The notes beneath the pieces were generated by a model. The model worked only from the letters and a program-made list of their open reading frames with translations. It searched no databases and was not told where the DNA came from. Position numbers and translations under genes: made by a program. 64,000 nt of DNA from Streptomyces vilmorinianum (GTDB lineage Bacteria > Actinomycetota > Actinomycetes > Streptomycetales > Streptomycetaceae). Location of the stretch: assembly GCF_005517195.1 (NCBI RefSeq), contig NZ_CP040244.1:5970001-6034000 (forward strand). The letters are read 5' to 3'. The stretch's first letter is position 1, and each line of letters starts with the position of its first letter. Below are positions 19,525 to 26,968 of this stretch, one piece after another.

Positions 19525-20942
19525 CGGTCCTCCTCTTCGATGGTCTGCTCGCCCGGATCCGCGTACGGCTCCAGCCGGGTCGTGTGGGTGGGCGGTCCGC
19601 CGGGCGGAGGCTGCTCGATCAGGTCGGCGGTGCCGGTGGCGGGCCGCAGGGTGGCACGGACGTGGTTGCGGACCCAGCGGGGGCCGCGGTGCAGCCGGCC
19701 GAAGTAGACGAGCGCGGCGGCGGCCAGGAGCAGGGCGCCGCCGAGGGAGGCGGGGCCGACGACCCAGCCGACGGGCGTGGTGCCTTCACCGCCGCCCCCG
19801 GTGCCGCCGCCGTCGGTGCCACCGGTGTCCGTACCGCCGGTGTCGGTGCCACCCGTATCCGTACCACCGGTGTCAGTGCCACCCGTGTCCGTACCGCCGG
19901 TCTCGGTGCCACCCGTGTCCGTACCACCACCGCCGTCCGTGACCGTGAACGAGACCTCGGCGTACTGCTGCTCGTCGGCCGCGCACTGGGCGCGCACCGG
20001 GTGCTCGCCCGGCGTCGCGTCGTCCGGGACCGCGAAGTCGGCGGCGAACGTGCCCGTCTCCGAGACGGAGGGATTGGCGAGCAGTTGGTCGCCGTCCCAC
20101 AGGATGTCGACGTCGGGGCAGGTGAACCCGGTCCCGTTCGCCTGCACGGGTGTCCCCTTGGCACCCTCCGTCGGATCGAGGGCCAGCACCGGGTTCGCAG
20201 GGCTCACCACGGTGAATACGGCGTCCGCATAGGTCTCCGGGTAGCCGATGCACGCGGCCCGGATGGTGTACTCGTTCGGAGGGGAATCGGCGTACACGTA
20301 CGCCACGTACGAGAATCCACCTGTCTCCGCGTCCACGGTGATCTTGGGCTCCAGCACCGGCCCGTCGACCACGTACAGCTCGACGCCGTCCGTACACTTC
20401 CCGAAACCCGAGCCGCTTACCGAATACTCCTGCCCCGGCGGTCCCCGATCGGGGTCCAGGGTGAGCTGAGGCGTGTCCGTGGGGGTGGTGGTCCCGCCTC
20501 CACCGCCGGTCACCGTGAACGTGGCCGACGCGGACGTGGCCACCTGGGTGTCGGGATCGGTGTCGCACGTGGCCACAATCTGGTACGAGCCCGGTGCGGT
20601 GCCCTGCGGGACCACGACGGTCCCCGTGACCGTGTACGCGGACGAGTCCACGACCGCCGGCGTGGGGGAACCGCCGTCGAACGTGAGGGTCGCCTGTCCG
20701 CAGGGGTAGAAGTCGCTTCCGTCGACCGTCACTTCCGTCCCTGGCGGCCCCTGCGTCGGGGAGAGGGAGAGGGAGGCCTGTTTCGCGCTCGGCGCGGCCA
20801 TCGCCGCCGGCGGCGTGAGAGCGAAGGGCCCCACCGCGACCGCGGCGCTCAGAAGAACCGCTGTCAGCGATCGACGCACCAACCGCACGACAGAGAACAT
20901 GGGCACAGGGTGGGTGGGGGGATCCAGTTCGGGCGACCCCAT
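19521..20942 (-). CDS. Secreted, membrane-anchored protein with three Ig-like (IPT/TIG-type) repeats
   Basis: 473 residues. A signal peptide (FSVVRLVRRSLTAVLLSAAVAVG, cleaved near AMAAPSAK) precedes three homologous repeats of about 90 residues, each opening LSLSPTQGPPGTEVTVDGSD, LTLDPDRGPPGQEYSVSGSG or LALDPTEGAKGTPVQANGTG and each with a cysteine pair. A spacer of five-residue GGTDT units follows, then one helix (VGPASLGGALLLAAAALVYF) and a cytoplasmic tail. It is probably a cell-surface protein whose binding domains are held off the membrane by the flexible spacer. Start at 20942 or 20900; neither has a good ribosome site. Translationally coupled to the next gene. Confidence 0.8.
   Translation of the reverse strand: MGSPELDPPTHPVPMFSVVRLVRRSLTAVLLSAAVAVGPFALTPPAAMAAPSAKQASLSLSPTQGPPGTEVTVDGSDFYPCGQATLTFDGGSPTPAVVDSSAYTVTGTVVVPQGTAPGSYQIVATCDTDPDTQVATSASATFTVTGGGGGTTTPTDTPQLTLDPDRGPPGQEYSVSGSGFGKCTDGVELYVVDGPVLEPKITVDAETGGFSYVAYVYADSPPNEYTIRAACIGYPETYADAVFTVVSPANPVLALDPTEGAKGTPVQANGTGFTCPDVDILWDGDQLLANPSVSETGTFAADFAVPDDATPGEHPVRAQCAADEQQYAEVSFTVTDGGGGTDTGGTETGGTDTGGTDTGGTDTGGTDTGGTDTGGTDGGGTGGGGEGTTPVGWVVGPASLGGALLLAAAALVYFGRLHRGPRWVRNHVRATLRPATGTADLIEQPPPGGPPTHTTRLEPYADPGEQTIEEEDR
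19813..19930. repeat. 15-bp tandem repeats encoding a GGTDT spacer
   Basis: About seven degenerate copies of GGTGTCCGTACCACC-like units encode Gly-Gly-Thr-Asp/Glu-Thr in the surface protein. Third-base differences show the array is old or under protein-level selection. Copy number may vary between strains. Confidence 0.8.
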
Positions 20943-20988
20943 TCGGGGAAATCGCCTCAGGGCATCCGCCTCTCATTTTCCCCCCTGT

Positions 20989-21906
20989 TCAGGGCATCAG
21001 CCACTGGGGGTCCGGAACCACCGTCAGCAGGGCCGAGACCACCACGACCGCCGCGAGCACCCCGAGCTCGATGCGGGCCGGCGCCTGGGCGTCCCCGCCC
21101 CGCAGCATGCGGCGGCGGGCGGTCAGGGCCAGCAGGCTCGCCAGGCCGACGAGGGCGAGCTTGGCCAGCAGGATCCTGCCGTACGCCGTGGTGAGGACGA
21201 CGTCGAGCGGGAGGCGGCGCAGGGTCGAGCAGGTGCCGGTGAGGGCGAGGGCGGCGAAGAGCCATGCCGCCATCCGGGCGTAGCGGACCAGGACGTCGCG
21301 CCCGCCCTCGCGCAGCCGCATGGTCCGCAGGACGTACAGCAGGCTGCCGCACCACAGCGAGGCCCCCGTCAGATGGACGACGGTGAGGGTGACGCCGATC
21401 GCGGGGGACGACGGCTCGGGGTGGGCGCGCAGGGCCTCCGCGCCGACGACGACGGCGAGCGGGGCGAGGGCGAGTCCGGGGCGGCGGCCCGCGGCGCACA
21501 GGGCCGCGAGGGCGAAGGCGTTGGCCGTGACGAGGAGCAGTTTCCCCTCGCGGGTGCCGTACACGGTGGTGAGGCCGAGGCCGCTGACCGCGGCGAAGAG
21601 CACGATGAGTCCGGCGGAGGCGGAGGCGCCGAGCAGAGCGGCGGGGACGGACCAGCGGCGGGGCAGCGGGCCGTCGCGAGCGAGCCGGACGCCGGCCAGT
21701 TCGCCCAGATGGACGGCGAGCGCGACGAGGACGCAGAGCCTGAGGAGGCTGGTGGTGCCGGCGGCGGGGATGCGGAGTTCTCCGGTGCCCGCCTGGGCGA
21801 TCCCGACGCCGAGCAGAGTGAGCAGGACGGCGGCGAGAACGGCGATGACGGCCAGCGCGGCGGCCGTCAGACGTATCGGGGTACCTGCGGATCCGGGGGG
21901 CGTCAC
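20989..21906 (-). CDS. CopD-family integral membrane protein
   Basis: 305 residues with about eight hydrophobic helices. The C-terminal half matches CopD-type copper-resistance membrane domains: VVHLTGASLWCGSLLYVLRT, then ARMAAWLFAALALTGTCSTL and GRILLAKLALVGLASLLAL. The N-terminal half (LLRLCVLVALAVHLGELAG) has a similar helical plan. CopD is usually beside CopC or fused to it; here no copper chaperone is near, so a copper role is only suggested. GTG start at 21906. The Ig-like repeat protein begins 46 bp after its stop on the same strand, so the three genes 21906-18853 probably form one operon. Confidence 0.8.
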   Translation of the reverse strand: MTPPGSAGTPIRLTAAALAVIAVLAAVLLTLLGVGIAQAGTGELRIPAAGTTSLLRLCVLVALAVHLGELAGVRLARDGPLPRRWSVPAALLGASASAGLIVLFAAVSGLGLTTVYGTREGKLLLVTANAFALAALCAAGRRPGLALAPLAVVVGAEALRAHPEPSSPAIGVTLTVVHLTGASLWCGSLLYVLRTMRLREGGRDVLVRYARMAAWLFAALALTGTCSTLRRLPLDVVLTTAYGRILLAKLALVGLASLLALTARRRMLRGGDAQAPARIELGVLAAVVVVSALLTVVPDPQWLMP

Positions 21907-22002
21907 GGCTCGATCGTCACCGGCGCCCGGACGGGCGGCAACTCACGTACGTACGCTCGGAGTACGCACGCGGTACGCGCCGCCCGCCCTGCTCCGGAGG
22001 GC

Positions 22003-22230
22003 TCAGGCCTGCGCGGCGCCCTTGTTCAGGTTCGCCCAGAACTCGTCCCAGGACAGCTTGCCGTCGCCGTTCGCGTCCTGCCTGTTGATCAGGGCCTCCG
22101 CGACCGTCTCGGTGACGTTGAAGTCACCCAGCTGCGCCATGACGCTCTTGTACTCCGAGGCGGTGATGAACCCGTCCCCGTCCACGTCGAACCGCTCGAA
22201 CGCCGTACGCGCCGACTCGATGTCCGCCAC
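22003..22230 (-). CDS. Small EF-hand calcium-binding protein (CabC/CabD type)
   Basis: 75 residues with two EF-hands. Loop 1 is DVDGDGFITASE and loop 2 DANGDGKLSWDE, each with the canonical Asp/Asn at positions 1, 3 and 5 and Glu at 12. It is close in length and sequence to calmodulin-like Streptomyces CabC/CabD proteins, which buffer or sense calcium in development. GTG 22230 (reading ADIESARTAFERFD) has a strong AAGGGGCGG ribosome site; the open frame to 22293 is probably untranslated. It is divergent from the GNAT gene. Confidence 0.9.
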   Translation of the reverse strand: MADIESARTAFERFDVDGDGFITASEYKSVMAQLGDFNVTETVAEALINRQDANGDGKLSWDEFWANLNKGAAQA

Positions 22231-22315
22231 TGCTTCCGCCCCTTTTCTCGGTCCTGCCGATGCTTCGATGACGGGGGTCAGATTATCGGTCACCCGTATG
22301 GCGGATCATGGGGGT

Positions 22316-22957
22316 ATGAACAGTGACGCAGTGGCACGGATCCTGGCAGCCGCGGCGCGTGGGCAGTTCCCGCCGCCGGACGGCGCCACGACCGTGGTTC
22401 CGCAGCCGAGTCCCCGGGACGCCGGAGTCCTCGCCTTCACCGCGCACTCGGTGGTCTTCACCGACGAGGATCCCGCCTGGGTACGGGCGGAGCTCGCGGC
22501 CGCCTCCAGCGACCCGCTGGCCGCCTCGATGAACCCGATGTTCCTCGCCGCCCTGATGCGCCGCACGGGCCGGCACATGAACACCATCGACCTGCTGACG
22601 GTGGCGCCGGCGCTGCCCGGGGAGCCCGAGCTGCCGCTGCGCGAGATCGAGGACCCGGAGCATCCGCGGGTGGCGCGGGCGATGAAGTTCCGCGACGACG
22701 TACGGGTGTGGGCCGCCGACGGCGGCGTGGTGATTCTGGGCCGGGGCGTGGCCGGGCGCTGGGAGGCGGCGATCGAGGTCGACGAGCAGGTCAGGCACCG
22801 CGGTCTCGGGCGGGCGCTCGCCCTGGCCGCCCGCCATCTGACGCCGGGGGAGGTCGTCTGGGCCCAGCAGTCCCCGGGCAACGCCCGCAGCGTCCGCGTC
22901 TTCCAGGCCGCCGGCTACCGCCCGGTCGCCTCGGAGGCCCTGCTGGTGGCGGGCTGA
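22316..22957 (+). CDS. GNAT-family N-acetyltransferase
   Basis: 213-residue protein. The C-terminal 70 residues have the acetyl-CoA site (VDEQVRHRGLGRALALAARH, motif A R-G-x-G-x-A) and the following NARSVRVFQAAGYRPVASEALL, typical of GNAT motif B. The N-terminal 130 residues (ILAAAARGQFPPPDGATTVV, HSVVFTDEDPAWVRAEL) are not recognised. A very long open frame runs upstream, but the ATG at 22316 is the first sensible start, as upstream codons overlap the divergent EF-hand gene. The ribosome site is poor. A 25-bp-armed hairpin follows. Acceptor unknown. Confidence 0.85.
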   Translation: MNSDAVARILAAAARGQFPPPDGATTVVPQPSPRDAGVLAFTAHSVVFTDEDPAWVRAELAAASSDPLAASMNPMFLAALMRRTGRHMNTIDLLTVAPALPGEPELPLREIEDPEHPRVARAMKFRDDVRVWAADGGVVILGRGVAGRWEAAIEVDEQVRHRGLGRALALAARHLTPGEVVWAQQSPGNARSVRVFQAAGYRPVASEALLVAG

Positions 22958-23010
22958 GCCCAGGACGCCCACGACCACCTGGCGAGTGAGGCGAAGGGCG
23001 CGCCGGGGGT

Positions 23011-23069
23011 ACAGGGCCGTACGCGCACAGCCCCCGAGGTACGAGGGGGCTGTGCGCGTACGGCCCTGT
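23011..23069. terminator. Perfect 25-bp-armed hairpin between convergent genes
   Basis: Arms 23011-23035 and 23045-23069 are exactly complementary (starting ACAGGGCCGTACGCG), with a nine-base loop. It lies between the GNAT gene and the YVTN lipoprotein gene, which converge. It should act in both directions. Confidence 0.8.
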
Positions 23070-23090
23070 GAGCCCGGCGCGAAGCGCCCG

Positions 23091-23120
23091 GTGGGGGTCC
23101 CCCGGCGAAGCCAGGGGGAG
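23091..23120 (+). repeat. Dispersed small repeat, copy A
   Basis: GTGGGGGTCCCCCGGCGAAG followed by CCAGGGGGAG. It shares the GGGGG-y-CC...GGC-GGGGGAG plan with copies at 29892-29928 and 47181-47216. It may fold as a short hairpin. Confidence 0.5.
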
Positions 23121-23136
23121 AACCGAGCCCTGAGAA

Positions 23137-24324
23137 CTAGCGGAAGATGCCCGTGTGGCCCAGGGAGTAGCGGCCGGGCTGGGGGTAGACCGCCAGGCCG
23201 TGGGGGCCGCCGCCGACCGGGATGCGGGCCAGCTGCTGACCGGTCGTCGTGTCGATCGCGTAGACCTCGGAGTCGTAACGGCCCGACAGCCACAGCACCT
23301 TGCCGTCGGCCGAGACACCGCCCATGTCCGGGGAACCGCCGTCCGGCAGCCACCACTTCTTCGTCAGCTTGTTCTGAGCGAAGTCGAAGACCGAGATCGA
23401 GCCCTCGCCGCGGTTGGGGACGTACATCTCGCGCGAGTCCCGGCTGATGTAGAGGCCGTGGCAGCCCTTGCCGGTGGGCAGCAGCGTCGGGGTGGTGAAC
23501 TTCTCGCCGTCCAGGACCCACATGCCGTGCGCCATCATGTCGGCGATGTAGAAGGTCTTGCCGTCCGGGGAGATCTTCACGTCCTGCGGCATCGCGCCCT
23601 CGAAGGGCAGCTTCTGCTGGCCGATGACCTCCATCTTCTCGGTGTCGACCTTGAGGAGCTCGCCGGAGAACTCGCAGGAGACGACGAAGTACCGGCCGTC
23701 CGCGGAGAAGTCGGCGTGGTTGACGCCGTAGCAGCTGACCGGGACGGTCTTCTTCCGCTCCATGGTGTGGGGGTCACGGAAGACGAGTTCGCGGTCCATG
23801 GAGGCCATGACGACGGCGTACTTGCCGTTGGGCGTGAAGTAGAGGTTGTACGGGTCGTGGACCTCGACCGGCTTGCCCGCGACGCCGGTGGACGGGTCGA
23901 TCGGGGTGAGCGTGTGGCCGCGGTTGTTGTTGACCCAGAGGGTCTTCATGTCCCAGGAGGGCACGACGTGCTGCGGCTGGATGCCGACGGGGATGGTCTC
24001 GATGACCTTGTACGTCGCCGGGTCGATGACCGAGACCGTGTTCGAGTTGGTGTTGGGGACGTAGACCCGGGAGGGGAAGCCCTTGACCACGGGCGAGAGC
24101 TGGTTGGGGCGGTCGGCCGCGTAGACGTCGTTGGGGTCGAGGACCGGCGGCATGCCCGGCAGGCCCGCCGGGACGACCTTCTTCGGTACGGCGGGAGGCG
24201 CGGCGGCCTCCTTCTTGGCGCCGCCGCGGGACTCGGCCGTGTCGTCGGCGGTGCCGCATCCGGCGAGCGCGACGAGCAGCGCGGCGGCGAGGAGGCTCTT
24301 CGAACGCGTGGTGAGAGGCAGCAT
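23137..24324 (-). CDS. YVTN-type beta-propeller lipoprotein
   Basis: 395 residues, exported. A lipobox LVALAGC gives Cys23, then an Ala/Lys/Pro linker. The remainder consists of seven or so propeller blades: SRVYVPNTNSNTVSVIDPAT, KTLWVNNNRGHTLTPIDPST, YAVVMASMDRELVFRDPHTM, RYFVVSCEFSGELLKVDTEK, KTFYIADMMAHGMWVLDGEK, REMYVPNRGEGSISVFDFAQ and KVLWLSGRYDSEVYAIDTTT. Such proteins are usually binding or scaffold proteins; no catalytic motif is seen. Its ATG overlaps the stop of the deacetylase-like gene by one base (TGATG), so they are translated together and probably act together at the membrane surface. Confidence 0.88.
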   Translation of the reverse strand: MLPLTTRSKSLLAAALLVALAGCGTADDTAESRGGAKKEAAAPPAVPKKVVPAGLPGMPPVLDPNDVYAADRPNQLSPVVKGFPSRVYVPNTNSNTVSVIDPATYKVIETIPVGIQPQHVVPSWDMKTLWVNNNRGHTLTPIDPSTGVAGKPVEVHDPYNLYFTPNGKYAVVMASMDRELVFRDPHTMERKKTVPVSCYGVNHADFSADGRYFVVSCEFSGELLKVDTEKMEVIGQQKLPFEGAMPQDVKISPDGKTFYIADMMAHGMWVLDGEKFTTPTLLPTGKGCHGLYISRDSREMYVPNRGEGSISVFDFAQNKLTKKWWLPDGGSPDMGGVSADGKVLWLSGRYDSEVYAIDTTTGQQLARIPVGGGPHGLAVYPQPGRYSLGHTGIFR

Positions 24325-25070
24325 CAGGTCAGCAGCTCCGTGGTCGTCACCGGGCGCAGGCCGCGGCGGTCGAGGTCGGCGAGGAGGGGCGGCAGTGCGG
24401 CGACCGTGTCCGCGTAGCCGAAGTGCAGGCTCACCACTGATCCGTTGCGGATCTGCCCGGTGACGTTGCGGACGACGGCCGTGGCGCCGGGCGAGGTGAA
24501 GTCGAGGGAGTCGACGTCGTACGAGAGACAGTGCGGGTAGCCGGCGCGGTGGGCGGCGCGCCGGACGGCCTCGGTGGCGTGCTGGGTCCGGGAGGGCCGG
24601 AACCAGGTGCCGATGGAGCCGGTGAGCCGGCGCAGCCGGGCGGCGCAGGCGGTGATCTCGGCGTGGGCCTCCTCCTCGGTCATCGCGTTGATGTCGAGGT
24701 GGCGCTGGGTGTGGTTGCCGAGGTCGTGGCCGCCGTCGAGGATCCGGCGGGCGAGGCCGGGGTGGTGGTCGAGCCAGTCGCCGACGGCGAGGACGGTGAC
24801 CCGGGCCCCGCCCTTCTCGGCCGCGGTGAGGACGGCGCGGGCGAGGGCGGGGTCGCCCGCGCCGTGGAAGGTGAGGGCGACCCTCGGCCGGTCGCGGGGG
24901 CCGTTCGCGATCTCGGCGGGGCGGCCGGGGAAGCGGCGGGGGGCCGCGGGCGCGGGGGCGGGGTGGTCGGGCTGGGGACGGGGCTCCGCCGCGCAGGCGC
25001 TGGTGAGGGCCCCCGCGACGGCGGCGGCCGCACCCGCCCGCAGTACGGTGCGGCGGTCGGTCTGGGTCAC
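24324..25070 (-). CDS. NodB-like polysaccharide deacetylase family protein with altered first motif
   Basis: 248 residues. A Tat-like signal (TDRRTVLRAGAAAAVAGALT) leads to a possible lipobox at SAC. A NodB-homology fold follows: VALTFHGAGDP at motif 1, GHDLGNHTQRHLDI at motif 2, TWFRPSRTQHATEAVRRAA at motif 3, and SLHFGYADT near the end. Active NodB enzymes carry TFDDG in motif 1 (catalytic base and metal Asp); here it reads TFHGAG, while the metal histidines of motif 2 remain. Activity may be changed or lost. GTG start at 25070. First gene of a coupled pair with the beta-propeller lipoprotein. Confidence 0.82.
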   Translation of the reverse strand: MTQTDRRTVLRAGAAAAVAGALTSACAAEPRPQPDHPAPAPAAPRRFPGRPAEIANGPRDRPRVALTFHGAGDPALARAVLTAAEKGGARVTVLAVGDWLDHHPGLARRILDGGHDLGNHTQRHLDINAMTEEEAHAEITACAARLRRLTGSIGTWFRPSRTQHATEAVRRAAHRAGYPHCLSYDVDSLDFTSPGATAVVRNVTGQIRNGSVVSLHFGYADTVAALPPLLADLDRRGLRPVTTTELLT

Positions 25071-25203
25071 GCGACCATTTAAGAGGCCATATGCCCGAAA
25101 ACTAACGATTGGGCCAATTCAGGACGTTTGCGGGTCGCGCTGACGCGTCCACCATGCGGACAAGTCGAGGAAACAATCGATGAACCTGATATTTATTCAT
25201 CGT

Positions 25204-25420
25204 TTGCAAGGTTGGTGCTCTATGTCACCAACGATTCACTGGTGAACTGTCCGCATATCGTCCGTTTCGCCCCAGTAAGGACTTTTGGCGACAACGCCGC
25301 CCGTCTGTCATAGTCGGGGACACGACCCCCATTGACCCGGGCCAGGTCGTTCGAGCACCGTGGATACACCCCCCCGATCCACGGCGCTCCCTCCACGGAA
25401 GCCCCCGCATGGGGGCTTTT
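25204..25420 (+). ncRNA. Candidate structured RNA ending in an intrinsic terminator
   Basis: This AT-richer stretch lies in 25071-25454, between two minus-strand genes, and has no convincing gene. On the plus strand: hairpin GTTGGTG/CACCAAC (25211-25217 with 25226-25232); TTCAC/GTGAA (25235-25246); an alternative pairing CACCA/TGGTG that excludes the first; CCGTGGAT/ATCCACGG (25358-25384); then a terminator hairpin with a T-run. A 61-codon frame exists at 25128-25313 but has no recognisable features. The transcript start is not defined. This could be a small RNA; no known family was recognised. Confidence 0.4.
25400..25420 (+). terminator. Intrinsic terminator on the plus strand
   Basis: AGCCCCC GCAT GGGGGCT followed by TTT. 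The T-run is on the plus strand although both flanking genes are on the minus strand, so it should end a separate transcript. Confidence 0.6.
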
Positions 25421-25454
25421 GTGCGTCAGCGGCCCTGCGTCAGTGGCCCCTGCG

Positions 25455-26051
25455 TCAGCGGTCCGCCACCCGCATCTCGAACCAGGTGGTCTTGCCGCGC
25501 GGCTGCAGATCCACACCCCAGCGGTCGGAGAGCTTGTCGACGAGGAAGAGCCCGCGGCCGCTGACGTCCAGCTCGTGCACGGGCATCAGACACGGCAGCC
25601 CGCGCGAGGGGTCACGGACCTCGATCCGGATCCAGCCGCGGCGGCGCAGCATGCGCAGTCCGAAGACCCGGGCTCCGGTGTGCCGTACGGCGTTGCCGAC
25701 CAGTTCGGAGACGAGTAAGACGGCATGCTCCGTGATCTGCGGGGAGAGCGCCCACTGCCGAAGGACGACGCACTGGGTGAGCCGGCGGGCGATGGCGGCG
25801 GACTCGGGACGGGACGGCAGCCGGACATCGTCCTCGGCCGGATTCCCGTACAACTCCAGGGCTTTGAGGGCCTGTTCGTCCTCGACTGCCGGTACCCATC
25901 GCGCGGCGGTCGCACCGCCGTGCTGCCGCGGCTGTTCCATACCCTCCAGGCCCGCCATGCCCCCCATCATGGCCGTACGGAACCGGCCGCGGGGCCGTTC
26001 CGGCGGAATCCGCCCTCCGGAATCGACAATTCCAGGGAATTCACCTGACAT
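25455..26051 (-). CDS. RsbW-like ATP-binding (anti-sigma-type) protein with a TTA codon
   Basis: 198-residue cytoplasmic protein with a GHKL/HATPase_c_2 domain in its C-terminal 130 residues. N-box: ITEHAVLLVSELVGNAVRHT; G-box region: RIEVRDPSRGLP and LDVSGRGLFLVDKLSDRWGV, ending KTTWFEMRV. This is the RsbW/SpoIIAB-like group common in Streptomyces, usually regulators of sigma factors or other partners. A leucine in HAVLLVSEL is encoded by TTA (25718-25716), so translation should need the bldA tRNA. Start 26051 is tentative; ATGs at MMGG and MEQP further in are alternatives. It follows the enoyl-CoA hydratase gene by about 60 bp. Confidence 0.85.
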   Translation of the reverse strand: MSGEFPGIVDSGGRIPPERPRGRFRTAMMGGMAGLEGMEQPRQHGGATAARWVPAVEDEQALKALELYGNPAEDDVRLPSRPESAAIARRLTQCVVLRQWALSPQITEHAVLLVSELVGNAVRHTGARVFGLRMLRRRGWIRIEVRDPSRGLPCLMPVHELDVSGRGLFLVDKLSDRWGVDLQPRGKTTWFEMRVADR

Positions 26052-26114
26052 ATGCCAGTGGCGGCAGTGGTACGGAACCACCGCCGCCACCGGTCGGCGC
26101 AAGCCGGAGAGGGC

Positions 26115-26882
26115 TCAGAGGAACTTCGCCTTGCCCGGCCCCTCCTCGACGAAGCTGCGCATCCCGCGCTCGCGGTCCTCGGTCGCGAACAGGCCCGCGA
26201 ACCAGGTGCGTTCGATCGCGAGACCGGTGTCGATGTCGGTCTCCAGACCCTGGTCGACCGCCTCCTTGGCGGCCCGCAGCGCGATCGCCGGCCCCTGGGC
26301 GAGCTTGGCGGCCCAGGCGTGCGCCTGCTCGTACACCTCGGCCGCCGGGACGACCCGGTCGACCAGACCGAGCGTCAGCGCCTCGTCGGCCTTGACCATG
26401 CGGCCAGTGAAGATGAGGTCCTTCGCCTTCGACGGGCCGACCAGCCGGGACAGCCGCTGGGTGCCGCCGGCGCCCGGGATCAGGCCGAGCAGGATCTCGG
26501 GCTGGCCGAGCTTGGCGTTGTCGGCGGCGATCCGGTAGTCGGCGCACAGAGCCAGCTCGCAGCCGCCGCCCAGGGCGTAGCCGGTGATCGCGGCGACGAC
26601 GGGCTTGGGGATGCGGGCGATCGCGGTGAAGGAGTCCTGGAGCGCGCGCGACCGCTTGACCATGGCCGCGTGGTCCATGACCTGCATCTCCTTGATGTCC
26701 GCGCCCGCCGCGAACACCTTCTCGCCGCCGTACAGGATCACGGCCCGTACGTCGTCGCGGTCGGCCGCCTCCTCGGCCAGCTCACGCAGCCGGTCCTGGG
26801 TGGCGATGTCGAGGGCGTTCATCGGGGGGCGGTCGAGACGGATCGTGCCGACGCCTTCGGCGACTTCGAGGTTCACAGTCAT
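26115..26882 (-). CDS. Enoyl-CoA hydratase/isomerase family protein
   Basis: 255-residue crotonase-fold enzyme, probably hydrating enoyl-CoA in fatty-acid or amino-acid breakdown. Oxyanion-hole segments are VFAAGADIKEM and YALGGGCELALCADYRIA; the hydratase glutamate pair is in GQPEILLGLIPGAGGTQRL (both acid positions kept), followed by KDLIFTGRMVKADEALTLGLVD. The ATG at 26882 opens MTVNLEVAEGVGTIRLDRPP. It is followed by the RsbW-like gene on the same strand. A strong hairpin upstream ends the preceding transpeptidase transcript, so this gene should have its own promoter in about 26883-26907. Confidence 0.93.
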   Translation of the reverse strand: MTVNLEVAEGVGTIRLDRPPMNALDIATQDRLRELAEEAADRDDVRAVILYGGEKVFAAGADIKEMQVMDHAAMVKRSRALQDSFTAIARIPKPVVAAITGYALGGGCELALCADYRIAADNAKLGQPEILLGLIPGAGGTQRLSRLVGPSKAKDLIFTGRMVKADEALTLGLVDRVVPAAEVYEQAHAWAAKLAQGPAIALRAAKEAVDQGLETDIDTGLAIERTWFAGLFATEDRERGMRSFVEEGPGKAKFL

Positions 26883-26907
26883 AGAGGCAGGTTAGTAGCC
26901 GTTAACG

Positions 26908-26950
26908 ACGACGGACCCGGTGCCGTTGGTCACAGCACCGGGTCCGTCGT
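26908..26950. terminator. Perfect 16-bp-armed hairpin downstream of the first L,D-transpeptidase gene
   Basis: ACGACGGACCCGGTGC (26908-26923) and GCACCGGGTCCGTCGT (26935-26950), with an 11-base loop. It lies 18 bp after the transpeptidase stop on the minus strand. Confidence 0.75.
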
Positions 26951-26968
26951 ACGAGAGTGTTCGGCGGA

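Noticed and set aside
25128..25313. 61-codon plus-strand open frame in the RNA-candidate region
   Set aside because: No ribosome site, no recognisable features, and the stretch is better explained by RNA structure.
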